From positions 1 to 64,000 of the forward strand of contig JAZQCM010000014.1 of the NCBI GenBank assembly GCA_045546275.1: a stretch of 64,000 nucleotides of DNA, given 5' to 3'. The position numbers and the translations under genes were made by a program. The notes below the pieces were generated by a model that searched no databases, was not told the origin of the DNA, and saw nothing but the letters and a program-made list of their open reading frames with translations. Shown here piece after piece: positions 8,490-17,025 of this stretch (its first letter is position 1; the number at the start of each line of letters is the position of its first letter). This DNA is from RGIG1927 sp045546275. Lineage in GTDB: Bacteria > Bacillota > Clostridia > UMGS1883.

Positions 8490-8565
8490 GGGACAGGGCT
8501 GCTTTCAGGAGTCGGGATACGACTCCTGAAAGGACCTCTGCGGAGGTCTTTTCACCCACTGTCCC
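8490..8565 (+). ncRNA. branched structured 5' leader of the GH127 mRNA
   Basis: An outer stem GGGACAG (8490-8496) with CTGTCCC (8559-8565) encloses two perfect hairpins: a 13-base stem 8502-8514 with 8520-8532 (loop GGATA) and a 6-base stem 8533-8538 with 8543-8548 (loop TGCG). The result is a three-way junction beginning at the predicted transcript start. No known riboswitch class is recognised; it may stabilise the mRNA or act as an attenuator. Confidence 0.5.
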
Positions 8566-8609
8566 GTGCGGTGGCTTTATTTTAGTTGATGAGAAAAAAG
8601 GAGATTATT

Positions 8610-10538
8610 ATGGTTAAAACAAATGAATTTGCACCTTTAAAAAATGTAAAGGTGCAAGACGGCTTTTGGAGTAAGTACGAAAAAATTGCAAAGGATGTTA
8701 TTATTCCTTATCAGTGGGACGCAATTAACGACAATGTGCCCGACACTGAACCCAGCCATGCAATAAAGAACTTTAAAATTGCAGCAGGGGAAATGGATGG
8801 CGAATTCAAGGGCTTTGTGTTCCAAGACACCGACGTTGCAAAATGGCTTGAAGCGGTGAGCTACCGCCTTGTGATTGAGCCTGACAGCGAGCTTGAAAAA
8901 ACCTGTGATGAGGTTATTGACCTTATTGGTCGTGCTCAGCGTGAGGACGGTTACCTTGATACATATTATCAGTTAAAGGAAAAGGGCAAGGAGTTTACAA
9001 ATTTCCTGGACTGCCACGAAATGTACGTTGCAGGCCACATGGCAGAAGCGGCTGTTGCCTACTTTGAAGCAACAGGCAAAAGAAAGCTTCTTGACATTAT
9101 CTGCAGATTTATTGACCTTATTGCAAGTAAAGTTGGCAAAGAAGAAGGCAAGCTTCACGGCTACTCCGGTCACCCCGAGCTTGAATTGGCTTTGGTAAGA
9201 GTTTACAAGGCAACAGGGGAAAAGAAGTATTTGGATTTTTGCGAATATTTGGTAAATGAACGTGGTCAGGAGCCTAACTTCTTCCAACAGGAATTGGAGG
9301 CACGAGGCAACATTAACATGTGGGGCCACAGAGACGAAAAGGCTGACTTGGTTTATTGTCAGGCGCACAAGCCCCTTCGTGAGCAGAAGGAAGCGGTGGG
9401 TCACTCCGTAAGAGCAGGCTATCTGTACACAGGTGCTGCACATTTAGCTGCGGAAATTAACGACAAAAGCCTTTTTGAAGCCTGCGAAATCCTTTGGGAC
9501 AATGCAACCAAAAAGCAAATGTATGTAACAGGCGGCTTTGGTGCAACTGTGTACGGCGAAGCATTTTCCTTTGATTATCAGCTTCCCAACGATTTGTCCT
9601 ACACCGAAACCTGTGCGGCAATTTCCTTCTTGTTCTTTGCACAAAAAATGCTTATGTGCGATGTTGACAGCAAGTACTCCGACGTTATGGAAAGAATACT
9701 TTACAACGGCTCAATTTCGGGCATGGCGCTGGACGGAAAACATTTCTTCTACACAAACCCCTTGCAGGTGTGGGACGAGCAGAATAAGAGAGTGCCTGCA
9801 TACCGCCACAACAAGGTTAAGCGCCCCGGCTGGTTTGGCTGTGCGTGCTGTCCTCCAAACCTTGCCAGAATGATAACTTCTTTAGGTAACTACATCTACT
9901 CCTCCGACGACAAAACAGTTTACGCTCATTTGTACATTGGCAGCAATGCCAAGGTTATGGTGGGCGACAAAATGGTTACAATAAAGCAAAATTCACTCAT
10001 GCCCTGGGAGGGAAAGAGCGAATTTACACTTAGTGAAGGCAGTTACACCTTTGCAGTGAGAGTGCCTTCCTGGGCAGACAAGTTTGAAATTAAAATAAAC
10101 GGCGAAAAGACTGAGGCTTTGGTTAAGAAGGGCTATGCTTACATTGAAAAAGCATGGCATGAGGGCGACAAGGTTGAAATTAACATGCCCTTAGAGGTTA
10201 AAATGATTGAAGCAAACCCCCTTGTGCGTGAAGATGCAGGCAAGGTTGCAGTGTGCCGTGGCCCTGTTGTTTACTGCATGGAAAGTAAATTCAACGGCGA
10301 CAGATTAAGCTCAATCAAGCTTACAGGGGATTTGTTCAGATGCGAAGAAGACAATGAACTATTCCCCGGCAGTGTTTCAATTTTTGCAAAGGCTCTCAAA
10401 AAGAAGGCTTGGGAAACTGACGATTTGTACAAGGCATTTACAGCCTCCTACGAAGAAATTGAAGTTAAAATGATACCCTACGCATTCTGGGGCAACACCG
10501 ACGATAACCGTGAAATGACGGTTTGGGTGAGATATTAA
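8610..10538 (+). CDS. GH127 beta-L-arabinofuranosidase
   Basis: A 642-residue cytoplasmic (no signal peptide) glycoside hydrolase that releases beta-L-arabinofuranose from short arabinose oligosaccharides. The GH127 cysteine-zinc site is visible: ETC with Glu333 and Cys335, and CACCPPN with Cys411, Cys413 and Cys414, matching the Glu-Cys-Cys-Cys zinc site and cysteine nucleophile known in the family. The N-terminus starts with the typical PLKNVKVQDGFW. Start at 8610 follows AAGGAG; an in-frame ATG at 8586 has no ribosome site. It sits behind a secreted carbohydrate-active protein, so imported arabino-oligosaccharides are the probable substrate. Confidence 0.92.
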   Translation: MVKTNEFAPLKNVKVQDGFWSKYEKIAKDVIIPYQWDAINDNVPDTEPSHAIKNFKIAAGEMDGEFKGFVFQDTDVAKWLEAVSYRLVIEPDSELEKTCDEVIDLIGRAQREDGYLDTYYQLKEKGKEFTNFLDCHEMYVAGHMAEAAVAYFEATGKRKLLDIICRFIDLIASKVGKEEGKLHGYSGHPELELALVRVYKATGEKKYLDFCEYLVNERGQEPNFFQQELEARGNINMWGHRDEKADLVYCQAHKPLREQKEAVGHSVRAGYLYTGAAHLAAEINDKSLFEACEILWDNATKKQMYVTGGFGATVYGEAFSFDYQLPNDLSYTETCAAISFLFFAQKMLMCDVDSKYSDVMERILYNGSISGMALDGKHFFYTNPLQVWDEQNKRVPAYRHNKVKRPGWFGCACCPPNLARMITSLGNYIYSSDDKTVYAHLYIGSNAKVMVGDKMVTIKQNSLMPWEGKSEFTLSEGSYTFAVRVPSWADKFEIKINGEKTEALVKKGYAYIEKAWHEGDKVEINMPLEVKMIEANPLVREDAGKVAVCRGPVVYCMESKFNGDRLSSIKLTGDLFRCEEDNELFPGSVSIFAKALKKKAWETDDLYKAFTASYEEIEVKMIPYAFWGNTDDNREMTVWVRY

Positions 10539-10548
10539 GAGAATATGA

Positions 10549-10614
10549 ATGATATGCCTGTGGCATGATATAAAGCTTACGCTTTATGATATGTTTTGCT
10601 TTGCAGAACATATG
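10549..10614. repeat. mini-hairpin array with constant ATGATAT spacer
   Basis: ATGATAT occurs at 10549, 10565 and 10586, each followed by a different short hairpin: GCC-TGT-GGC (10556-10564), AAAGC-TTAC-GCTTT (10572-10585) and a 7-base stem GTTTTGC-TTT-GCAGAAC with one G-T pair (10593-10609); a closing ATATG follows. The architecture is the same as at 360-457 but both spacer and stems differ. It fills the gap between the GH127 and comM genes. Confidence 0.75.
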
Positions 10615-10632
10615 TAAGGAAGGAGAATTATT

Positions 10633-12150
10633 ATGGTTGTTAAGGTTAAAACGGCAACTCTTTTGGGAATAGAGGGCAAAACCGTTATTTGTGAGGCCGA
10701 CTTTGCAGGGGGACTTCCCGCTTTTGACATTGTCGGCTTGCCCGATACCGCCGTTAAAGAGGCAAAGGAAAGAGTGAAGGCTGCAATACGAAACTCGGGT
10801 TTTGAATTTCCTGCCAAAAAAGCCGTTATTAACCTTGCGCCTGCCGATTTGAAAAAGGAAGGCACCCAGTTTGATTTGCCGATTGCAATTTCATGCCTGG
10901 CAGGAACAGGGCAAATCAAAACCGATTTTTCCCAATACGTTTTTTTGGGCGAGTTAGGCTTGTCAGGGGAAATAAGACCTGTTTCGGGTGTTTTGCCTGC
11001 AGTTATAGGCGGCAAGGAGGAGGGCAACAGTAAATTTGTTGTGCCCTTTGAAAACGCCGAGGAAGCTAGTCTTGTTGAAGGTGTTGAAGTGTATGGTGCA
11101 AAGAGCTTAACCGAGGTTTTTTACCACATAACAGGTGAAAAAGTGCTTGAAAAAACCCAAAGCACCTTTGAGAAAGCTACGCAAATGCAATTTGACATTG
11201 ACTTTGAAGAGGTTAAGGGACAGGAAAAATTAAAGCGAGGTATTGAAATTGCAGTTGCAGGTGGGCACAATGTTTTAATGGTTGGCTCTCCCGGCTCAGG
11301 CAAAAGCATGATTGCAAAAAGAATACCCACCATTATGCCTCCCATGACCTTTGACGAAATTTTAGAGGTTACAAAAATCCACTCGGTGGCAGGGGTTTTA
11401 TCAAAGGGGAAAGCTGTTACGGAGAGGCCTTTCCGTGCGCCTCACCATTCAGCTAGTGCTGTGAGCATTGTGGGCGGTGGCAGTAAGGCAAAGCCGGGAG
11501 AAATTTCCCTTGCCCACAAAGGGGTGCTCTTTCTGGACGAATTGCCCGAATACCGAAAGGATGTTATTGAAGCAATGCGCCAGCCCATTGAAGACGGCGT
11601 GGTGAGCGTTGCAAGAGCGGCAGGCAGCTTTCAGTACCCTGCAAACGTGATGCTTGTTTGTGCCATGAACCCCTGCAGGTGTGGCTACTACGGCGACAAA
11701 ACGAGGAAGTGTCGCTGCAGTGAAAGCGACGTTACAAGGTATTTGTCAAAAATTTCGGGCCCCATGCTCGACAGAATTGACATTGAGCTTGAAGCGCAAA
11801 GCGTGCAGTATGACGACTTGCAAAAGCCTAAGGGTGAAAGCAGCGAAAAAATCCGCCAAAGGGTTGAAAAGGCAAGAGCAATTCAATCGGAGCGTTATAA
11901 AAACGAAAACGTGAGCTGTAATGCTGACCTTTACGGTAACCTGGTTGAAAAATACTGCCCCATTGGTGAGGGCGAAAAGGCTCTTTTGGAACAAGCCTTT
12001 AAGTCAATGACACTTTCCGCACGTGCCTACACAAGAATACTTAAGGTTGCACGAACCATTGCAGACTTGGACGGCAGAGAACAGATTGACACCATGGACA
12101 TTGCCGAAGCAATAGGCTACAGAAATTTAGATAAAAAATTGTGGAAGTAA
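10633..12150 (+). CDS. comM: YifB/ComM family Mg-chelatase-like AAA ATPase
   Basis: A 505-residue cytoplasmic ATPase. The N-terminal ChlI-like domain (residues 1-120, with FDIVGLPDTAVKEAKERVKAA), the AAA core with Walker A GSPGSGKSM (about residue 220) and LFLDELPEY Walker B, the CNPCRCGYYGD cysteine segment and the C-terminal Mg_chelatase_C domain are all present. ComM is known as a branch-migration helicase for natural transformation. In many Bacillota yifB adjoins dprA; here dprA is 36 kb away at 48549. The ribosome site AAGGAG precedes the ATG. Confidence 0.93.
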   Translation: MVVKVKTATLLGIEGKTVICEADFAGGLPAFDIVGLPDTAVKEAKERVKAAIRNSGFEFPAKKAVINLAPADLKKEGTQFDLPIAISCLAGTGQIKTDFSQYVFLGELGLSGEIRPVSGVLPAVIGGKEEGNSKFVVPFENAEEASLVEGVEVYGAKSLTEVFYHITGEKVLEKTQSTFEKATQMQFDIDFEEVKGQEKLKRGIEIAVAGGHNVLMVGSPGSGKSMIAKRIPTIMPPMTFDEILEVTKIHSVAGVLSKGKAVTERPFRAPHHSASAVSIVGGGSKAKPGEISLAHKGVLFLDELPEYRKDVIEAMRQPIEDGVVSVARAAGSFQYPANVMLVCAMNPCRCGYYGDKTRKCRCSESDVTRYLSKISGPMLDRIDIELEAQSVQYDDLQKPKGESSEKIRQRVEKARAIQSERYKNENVSCNADLYGNLVEKYCPIGEGEKALLEQAFKSMTLSARAYTRILKVARTIADLDGREQIDTMDIAEAIGYRNLDKKLWK

Positions 12151-12190
12151 AAAAAGAGCATTCAGTATTAACGTGCTGAATGCTCTTTTT
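12151..12190 (+). terminator. terminator of comM
   Basis: Eleven-base stem AGAGCATTCAG (12155-12165) with CTGAATGCTCT (12176-12186), A-run before and T-run after. Confidence 0.85.
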
Positions 12191-12215
12191 AAATTTTCCC
12201 GTATTTATAAGATTA

Positions 12216-12244
12216 TTGACAGAGAATATAATGAATGGTAAAAT
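12216..12244 (+). promoter_or_regulatory. promoter of the M23/InlB-repeat protein
   Basis: TTGACA (12216-12221), 17-base spacer, TAAAAT (12239-12244). It lies so close to the ATG at 12250 that translation must start further in, supporting the ATG at 12304. Confidence 0.7.
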
Positions 12245-12303
12245 AAGGAATGAAAAAAGTTGCTTTAAAAGTATTTTTAAGTGCAAAAAAAGGAGGAATG
12301 AGG

Positions 12304-14715
12304 ATGAAAAGAATATTAAGTTTATTGGTGAGCATTGTGGTGTTGATGCTTGTTATCGGAAGCATAAGTGTTTGTGCAGCAGAAGTAACTGGAAACACTT
12401 GGATAATGCCGGTAAGTAACTATACCAGCATTGGATGCAGATGGGCATGCTATTGTGAAGATTCCAAAGGTAACGTAATACATAATGGCGACCACACAGG
12501 TAATGACATAAGGGCAAATAATAATACCATGATTCTGGCGACGCGAAGCGGAACTGTGGTAAAGGCATGGGATTCTTGCAAAGGCAGTCATAGAACTGGA
12601 AAATGTAGTTGTAAAGCAGGCGATGCGGGAAACTATGTGAAAATTAAGCACTCGAACGGATATTATACAATATATTTTCACATGAGGACATCTTGCGTGA
12701 AAGAGGGCGACTGGGTTGATCAGGGCGATATTATCGGATATATTGGCGTTACCGGAAACACAACCGGTAAGCATACCTGTATGGAATATAGAAATAGCAG
12801 TAATACAAAACTGAAAAAGATTGATGAAATTGTAGATGAAGCTAAGGCTCCTGTTAATGGTGCAACTAAATATTTGATGACCTTACGTACTACAAATAAG
12901 AATATTGGCATTTACGAAAAGCCTACCACAAAATCTACAAGACTTGGTACAGTAGCGGCCGGCGAGGATGTGCTGTGCCGTATAATACAGGAAAACTATG
13001 GCTTTGTAGAACACAATGGTGTGAGTGGTTGGATTCTGATGCAGGGCAATACCACAAAAAAGGCATATGCATTTCAGCTTGACTATTATAAAAACTCCGG
13101 AAGTGGCAAAATGAGCAACACAACTCATGTTGCCGGTGAAAACATTCCGTTGCCTGAAAATAAGTTTAAAAGATCGGGGTATATTTTTGGTGGCTGGAAA
13201 GTTTACAGACCTTATGATAAAAAATGGTTTTATAAGAGTCCTGACGGAAAAAAGTGGGGCTGGTATACAACTGATGGATACCCTGACGGATGGTCAAGAC
13301 GTGTTTTCTATGATGGTGAAGAAATCCCGGGAGAATTGTTTGCAAACATTACAGGAAGACAAGTGCTCAGAATGACAGCAGTATGGGTTGATAAGGATGC
13401 AATAAAATACACAGTCAAATATATGCCCGAAGGTGGAAGCGGGGTTATGGCTGACACCGAAGGAACAAAGGGTGTTGCAGACCCGGTAAGCGTTTGCACT
13501 TATACAATGGGAGATAAAGTATTTGCAGGATGGACTGCCAGCAGAGAGTCTGATGGAAAGTGGCTTTACAGAAATGCAGAAGGCGTAGCACACTGGTACA
13601 CCTTGGGAGAACAGCCTGAAGGCTATTCCATTGGAAGAATTGTTGACGGTGGCATAACTACCTCGCCAACCACAGTAGATGGAGATATTATTTATCTTTA
13701 TGCACAATGGACAACAGAAGGATACCTTTTGTTAGAGCCTGAAAACGGAAAACAGGCTTATGCCAAATATGTTGAAGATAATTCAATTGGTGAATTGCCG
13801 ATTCCGAAAAAACGCGGATATCATTTTGTGGGATGGTACACCGAAAAGGTTGGAGGCAAGCAGATAATAAGCTTAAATAATGCAGAGGATGTAGAAGGAA
13901 TACGTGCTTTATATGCACGTTGGGTACCAAACGATGAGCGAACAAACAACGAAAATTATGTGTCCCGCATTTCAGACGGAAATCAGTATACATTGGCATT
14001 AAGTCAGTTGTTGTCGGCCGCAGGGCAGCAAGATGAAACCTTTGAAGAGGAAAGGTGCTATGAGTACCTTGGCAGTGTTGGAATGATTTCCGACAGCGGA
14101 AATGTATTAAATCAAAAATTTTCTACCAGCGGATTTTTGGAATATTATGCCCCTGAATTAACATGGTACGGCGAAAGCTACATTTGTGATAACTACGATA
14201 CATATGTAACAAAGCTTGCCGATATGGTGCAGGCAGGATATTATGCAATGGTAAAGCTTGACCTTGACGGAACAAAAACAGCATGGAGATATTTATACCA
14301 GGCAGATGGCGAAAACTTGATGGTTGTACATAATGGAGAGATTGTTAATGCTAAAGATATCGCAGTAGGAATAACAAGCTCGAATTTGTTTATGTACCAC
14401 GGCACAGAACAAGATGCAACTTTGGAGATAGGCGGAACATATCAATATACTGAAGGTCAGAGCAAAACTATCAGTGTATTGTTGGATTATCCGGAAGTGG
14501 AGGCATTGCGCAACAGCGAATATAAGGTATGGGTTGCTTATTATTCCGAAGAAGAGTTGTTGTTCTGCAGACAAAAATCGGTAGAATTTGACTCAGATAT
14601 TACAGCAGGCTTTGAGGTTGAGTGTCCGGAAAGCTTTGAAGAGTGCAGGGTGTATGTTATGAGTAATGACATTAAACCCGTATGCGAGGCTGTTACCTTG
14701 GAAAATCTGAACTGA
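12304..14715 (+). CDS. secreted M23-like, SH3 and InlB-repeat protein
   Basis: An 803-residue exported protein. Residues 1-24 are a signal peptide. A LytM/M23-like domain (about 30-170) has the first zinc motif HTGND, but the usual HxH is HTCME, so the last His ligand is replaced by Cys. A bacterial SH3 segment (about 190-250) ends in GVSGWILMQGN. Three InlB/Flg_new-like repeats follow (FGGWK, FAGWT, FVGWY), then a roughly 250-residue C-terminal part that vaguely resembles a degenerate C39-type fold. Glycine is coded by GGA and codons look more AT-rich than in neighbours, a hint of transfer. Probably a cell-surface adhesin or wall-binding protein; peptidase activity is uncertain. Confidence 0.72.
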   Translation: MKRILSLLVSIVVLMLVIGSISVCAAEVTGNTWIMPVSNYTSIGCRWACYCEDSKGNVIHNGDHTGNDIRANNNTMILATRSGTVVKAWDSCKGSHRTGKCSCKAGDAGNYVKIKHSNGYYTIYFHMRTSCVKEGDWVDQGDIIGYIGVTGNTTGKHTCMEYRNSSNTKLKKIDEIVDEAKAPVNGATKYLMTLRTTNKNIGIYEKPTTKSTRLGTVAAGEDVLCRIIQENYGFVEHNGVSGWILMQGNTTKKAYAFQLDYYKNSGSGKMSNTTHVAGENIPLPENKFKRSGYIFGGWKVYRPYDKKWFYKSPDGKKWGWYTTDGYPDGWSRRVFYDGEEIPGELFANITGRQVLRMTAVWVDKDAIKYTVKYMPEGGSGVMADTEGTKGVADPVSVCTYTMGDKVFAGWTASRESDGKWLYRNAEGVAHWYTLGEQPEGYSIGRIVDGGITTSPTTVDGDIIYLYAQWTTEGYLLLEPENGKQAYAKYVEDNSIGELPIPKKRGYHFVGWYTEKVGGKQIISLNNAEDVEGIRALYARWVPNDERTNNENYVSRISDGNQYTLALSQLLSAAGQQDETFEEERCYEYLGSVGMISDSGNVLNQKFSTSGFLEYYAPELTWYGESYICDNYDTYVTKLADMVQAGYYAMVKLDLDGTKTAWRYLYQADGENLMVVHNGEIVNAKDIAVGITSSNLFMYHGTEQDATLEIGGTYQYTEGQSKTISVLLDYPEVEALRNSEYKVWVAYYSEEELLFCRQKSVEFDSDITAGFEVECPESFEECRVYVMSNDIKPVCEAVTLENLN

Positions 14716-14724
14716 AATAACCTA

Positions 14725-14752
14725 TTGACAAAAATAAATATTTGTTTATAAT
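14725..14752 (+). promoter_or_regulatory. promoter of the thiamine-precursor operon
   Basis: Consensus TTGACA (14725-14730), 16-base spacer, TATAAT (14747-14752). The predicted transcript start falls at the first base pairs of the riboswitch. Confidence 0.8.
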
Positions 14753-14757
14753 TAAAA

Positions 14758-14839
14758 GTACATTAGGGGAGCCGAAAGGCTGAGAGGTATACCGACCCTT
14801 ATGACCTGATCAGAGTAATGTCTGCGTAGGCAAATGTAC
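14758..14839 (+). ncRNA. TPP riboswitch (THI element)
   Basis: The conserved THI core is readable: GGGGAGCCGAAAGGCTGAGA, then ACCCTTATGACCTGAT, then AGAGTAATGTCTGCGTAGG (two changes from the usual GGGTAATGCC). P1 pairs GTACATT (14758-14764) with AATGTAC (14833-14839). It would sense thiamine pyrophosphate and control the four transport genes that follow. Confidence 0.93.
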
Positions 14840-14849
14840 ACGAATGAAA

Positions 14850-14892
14850 ACCTCATCCGTCGCCCTTGGCGACACCTTCCCCAAAGGAAGGC
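14850..14892. repeat. REP-like double-hairpin repeat
   Basis: Two hairpins, GTCGCC-CTT-GGCGAC (14859-14873) and CCTTCC-CCAAA-GGAAGG (14875-14891), preceded by CCTCATCC. This CCTCATCCGTCGC...CACCTTCCCC layout is a dispersed intergenic repeat I recognise from many gut Clostridia. It sits between the TPP aptamer and the likely terminator. Confidence 0.6.
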
Positions 14893-14921
14893 AAAGAGGA
14901 ATGATTTTATGTATGATTTTG

Positions 14922-14951
14922 GCGCAAGCATTAGCTTGCGCTTTTATTTTT
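14922..14951 (+). terminator. terminator in the TPP leader (probable expression platform)
   Basis: Perfect 8-base stem GCGCAAGC (14922-14929) with GCTTGCGC (14934-14941), loop ATTA, then TTTTATTTTT. It lies between the aptamer and the first transport gene, where a TPP-controlled terminator would be. No clear antiterminator pairing with the aptamer was found. Confidence 0.65.
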
Positions 14952-15003
14952 GCAAAAGGACGCTTTTGTGGAAATAAAAATACTAAAAAGGAGAATGAAA
15001 AAA

Positions 15004-15300
15004 ATGGTTGAAGCAAGTGTGGCAATCCAGGTGTTGCCAAAGGTTAGCGAAACAAAGGAAACAATTCGGATTGTTGATAAGGTGATTGAATACATAAGTA
15101 AAACAGGGCTTTATTATGTTGTGGGACCCTTTGAAACCACAATTGAGGGCGATTATGAAACCTTGATGGATGTGGTGAAGGAGTGCAGCTTGATTTGCAT
15201 TCGTGAGGGAGCACCCTCTTGTATGAGCTATGTTAAAATTTCCCTTAATCCGAAAGGTGTGTTGACAATTGATGAAAAGGTGGAAAAGCATAAAAGATAA
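15004..15300 (+). CDS. MTH1187/YkoF-like thiamine-binding family protein
   Basis: A 98-residue small cytoplasmic protein of the MTH1187/YkoF (DUF77) family, ferredoxin-like fold, with the usual ASVAIQVLPKV start and YVVGPFETTIEGDYETLMDVV core. Members bind thiamine or its pyrimidine moiety. As first gene after a TPP riboswitch and before ThiXYZ, a role in thiamine-precursor uptake or buffering is well supported by context. The ATG at 15004 sits 11 bases after AGGAG; an ATG at 14995 is too close to it. Confidence 0.82.
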   Translation: MVEASVAIQVLPKVSETKETIRIVDKVIEYISKTGLYYVVGPFETTIEGDYETLMDVVKECSLICIREGAPSCMSYVKISLNPKGVLTIDEKVEKHKR

Positions 15301-16027
15301 ATTATATACACCGTTGTTTTTGGTGGGTGTAATAATACTTTGGCAGGTATCAGGCATGGTTAATATTGTGCCTGAGTTTATGCTGCCAACACCCCTAAAG
15401 GTTATTGCGGCGCTTTTTGCCGATTGGAAACTTATTTTACAAAGCCTTGGTATAACCCTTTGTGAGGCAATGACAGGACTTTTAATTTCGGTTGTGCTGG
15501 CATTTTGCATGGCGGTTTTAATGGACAGATTTACCACACTTAACAAAATGTTCACCCCCCTTGCAATAATAAGCCAGACAATACCCACCATTGCCATTGC
15601 ACCATTATTTGTTTTGTGGTTTGGCTTTGGCATGCTGCCAAAAATACTTTTGGTTGTGGTAAGCTGCTTTTTCCCCATGCTTGTTGCGCTTTTGTCGGGC
15701 TTTGAGGAAAGCGACAAAAATGTTTTAAAACTTTACAAAAGCATGGATGCTTCGTATTTGAGAATTTTATTTGATGTGAAAATACCTTACGGATTGGAAA
15801 GCTTTTTTGCAGGCTTGAGAATTTCCGCATCCTACTCAATTGTGGGGGCGGTGATTTCCGAATGGCTTGGGGGCGAAGGGGGCTTAGGCGTTTACATGAC
15901 AAGGGTTAGAAAAAGCTTCCGCTTTGACAAAATGTTTGCGGTGATTATTGTTGTGAGCCTGTTGAGCCTTTTACTCATAAAGCTTGTGGATGCTGCGAGG
16001 AACAGGGCAATGAAATGGAAAGGATGA
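15272..16027 (+). CDS. thiX: thiamine-precursor ABC transporter permease ThiX
   Basis: A 251-residue BPD_transp_1-type permease with about six membrane segments. The EAA-like loop is seen around VLKLYKSMDASYLRILFDVKIP and the ISEWLGGEGGLGVYM segment is typical of NMT1-linked permeases. It overlaps the end of the upstream gene by 29 bases and the start of the binding protein, showing tight coupling in one operon. It should import formylaminopyrimidine/HMP-type thiamine precursors together with ThiY and ThiZ. A TTG directly before the ATG is not needed as start. Confidence 0.9.
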   Translation: MKRWKSIKDKLYTPLFLVGVIILWQVSGMVNIVPEFMLPTPLKVIAALFADWKLILQSLGITLCEAMTGLLISVVLAFCMAVLMDRFTTLNKMFTPLAIISQTIPTIAIAPLFVLWFGFGMLPKILLVVVSCFFPMLVALLSGFEESDKNVLKLYKSMDASYLRILFDVKIPYGLESFFAGLRISASYSIVGAVISEWLGGEGGLGVYMTRVRKSFRFDKMFAVIIVVSLLSLLLIKLVDAARNRAMKWKG

Positions 16028-16032
16028 AAAAA

Positions 16033-17016
16033 ATGAAAAGAATAATAAGCTTTTTATTGAGCTTTGTTATGTTATTTACTTTATTTGGCTGTGTGAAGCT
16101 TGAGGATGATGGACTGACGGAGGTTACAGTTGTGCTTGACTGGACCCCCAACACTAACCACACAGGGTTATATGCGGCACAAAAACTGGGTTTTTACAAG
16201 GATTTTGGCTTGAAGGTTAATATTATTCAACCACCTGAGGATGGTGCAGAGGCACTTGTGGCATCGGGTAAGGCGGAGTTTGGTATTTCATTCCAGGACT
16301 CCATGGCGCCTGCACTTTGTGAAAATTTGGATATAATTGCAATAGCTGCAATCACACAGCACAATCTCAGTGGCATTATATCAAAAAAGGAAAAGGGCAT
16401 TGACTCCTTTAAAAATTTAGAGGGCAAAACCTATGCCACCTGGGGAAGCCCCATTGAACAGAGCATAATCGGCTACTGCATGGAAAAAGAGGGGGCGGAT
16501 ATTAATAATCTTAATATGATTGACTCCACTGTAACCGATGTTTTAACTGCACTTGACACAAACATTGTTGACACGGTGTGGGTGTATGAATACTGGGACG
16601 TTGTGAAGGCTGAAATTGAAAACTATGACTACAACTACCTTGATTTTAAGTCCGTTGACGAAACAATGGATTATTACACACCTGTTATAATAACAAGCGA
16701 GGCTTATGCAAACAAAAGCGGAAATTATGAAATAGCCGAAAGCTTTATTCTGGCAACAAAAAAAGGCTACGAATACTGCAGCGAAAACCCCAAGGAAGCG
16801 GCAGAAATACTTCTTGACGCAGACCCAACCTTAGATGAGGAATTAGTAGTTGCAAGCGCAGAATTTATGGCTGATAAATACGTGGACGAAAACGGCAGCT
16901 GGGGTTATATTGATAAAGACAGATGGAACAAGTTCTTTTCATGGCTTTACGAAAAGGGACTTATTGAAAAGGACTTGACAGATAAAGGCTTTACCATGTG
17001 GGTTCTGGATAATTAA
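16033..17016 (+). CDS. thiY: thiamine-precursor binding lipoprotein ThiY (NMT1/THI5-like)
   Basis: A roughly 327-residue extracellular substrate-binding lipoprotein. The signal peptide ends in the lipobox LFGC. VVLDWTPNTNHTGLYAAQ is the hallmark of the NMT1/THI5-like pyrimidine-precursor binders, followed by GKAEFGISFQDS. In-frame ATGs at 16015, 16024 and 16033 are possible; the last is best spaced from AAAGGA at 16018-16024. Its place between permease and ATPase genes under a TPP riboswitch supports uptake of formylaminopyrimidine or HMP. Confidence 0.9.
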   Translation: MKRIISFLLSFVMLFTLFGCVKLEDDGLTEVTVVLDWTPNTNHTGLYAAQKLGFYKDFGLKVNIIQPPEDGAEALVASGKAEFGISFQDSMAPALCENLDIIAIAAITQHNLSGIISKKEKGIDSFKNLEGKTYATWGSPIEQSIIGYCMEKEGADINNLNMIDSTVTDVLTALDTNIVDTVWVYEYWDVVKAEIENYDYNYLDFKSVDETMDYYTPVIITSEAYANKSGNYEIAESFILATKKGYEYCSENPKEAAEILLDADPTLDEELVVASAEFMADKYVDENGSWGYIDKDRWNKFFSWLYEKGLIEKDLTDKGFTMWVLDN

Positions 17017-17025
17017 GGTGATTTT

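Noticed and set aside
12250..12252. ATG at 12250 as start of the M23/InlB-repeat protein
   Set aside because: It is only 5 bases after the -10 box, so it would precede or meet the transcript start; the signal peptide begins at 12304 after AAAGGAGG.
14983..15717. Long minus-strand frame of 244 codons over the thiamine genes
   Set aside because: It lies opposite two well-supported family members (MTH1187-like and ThiX), has no ribosome site and no recognisable domain.
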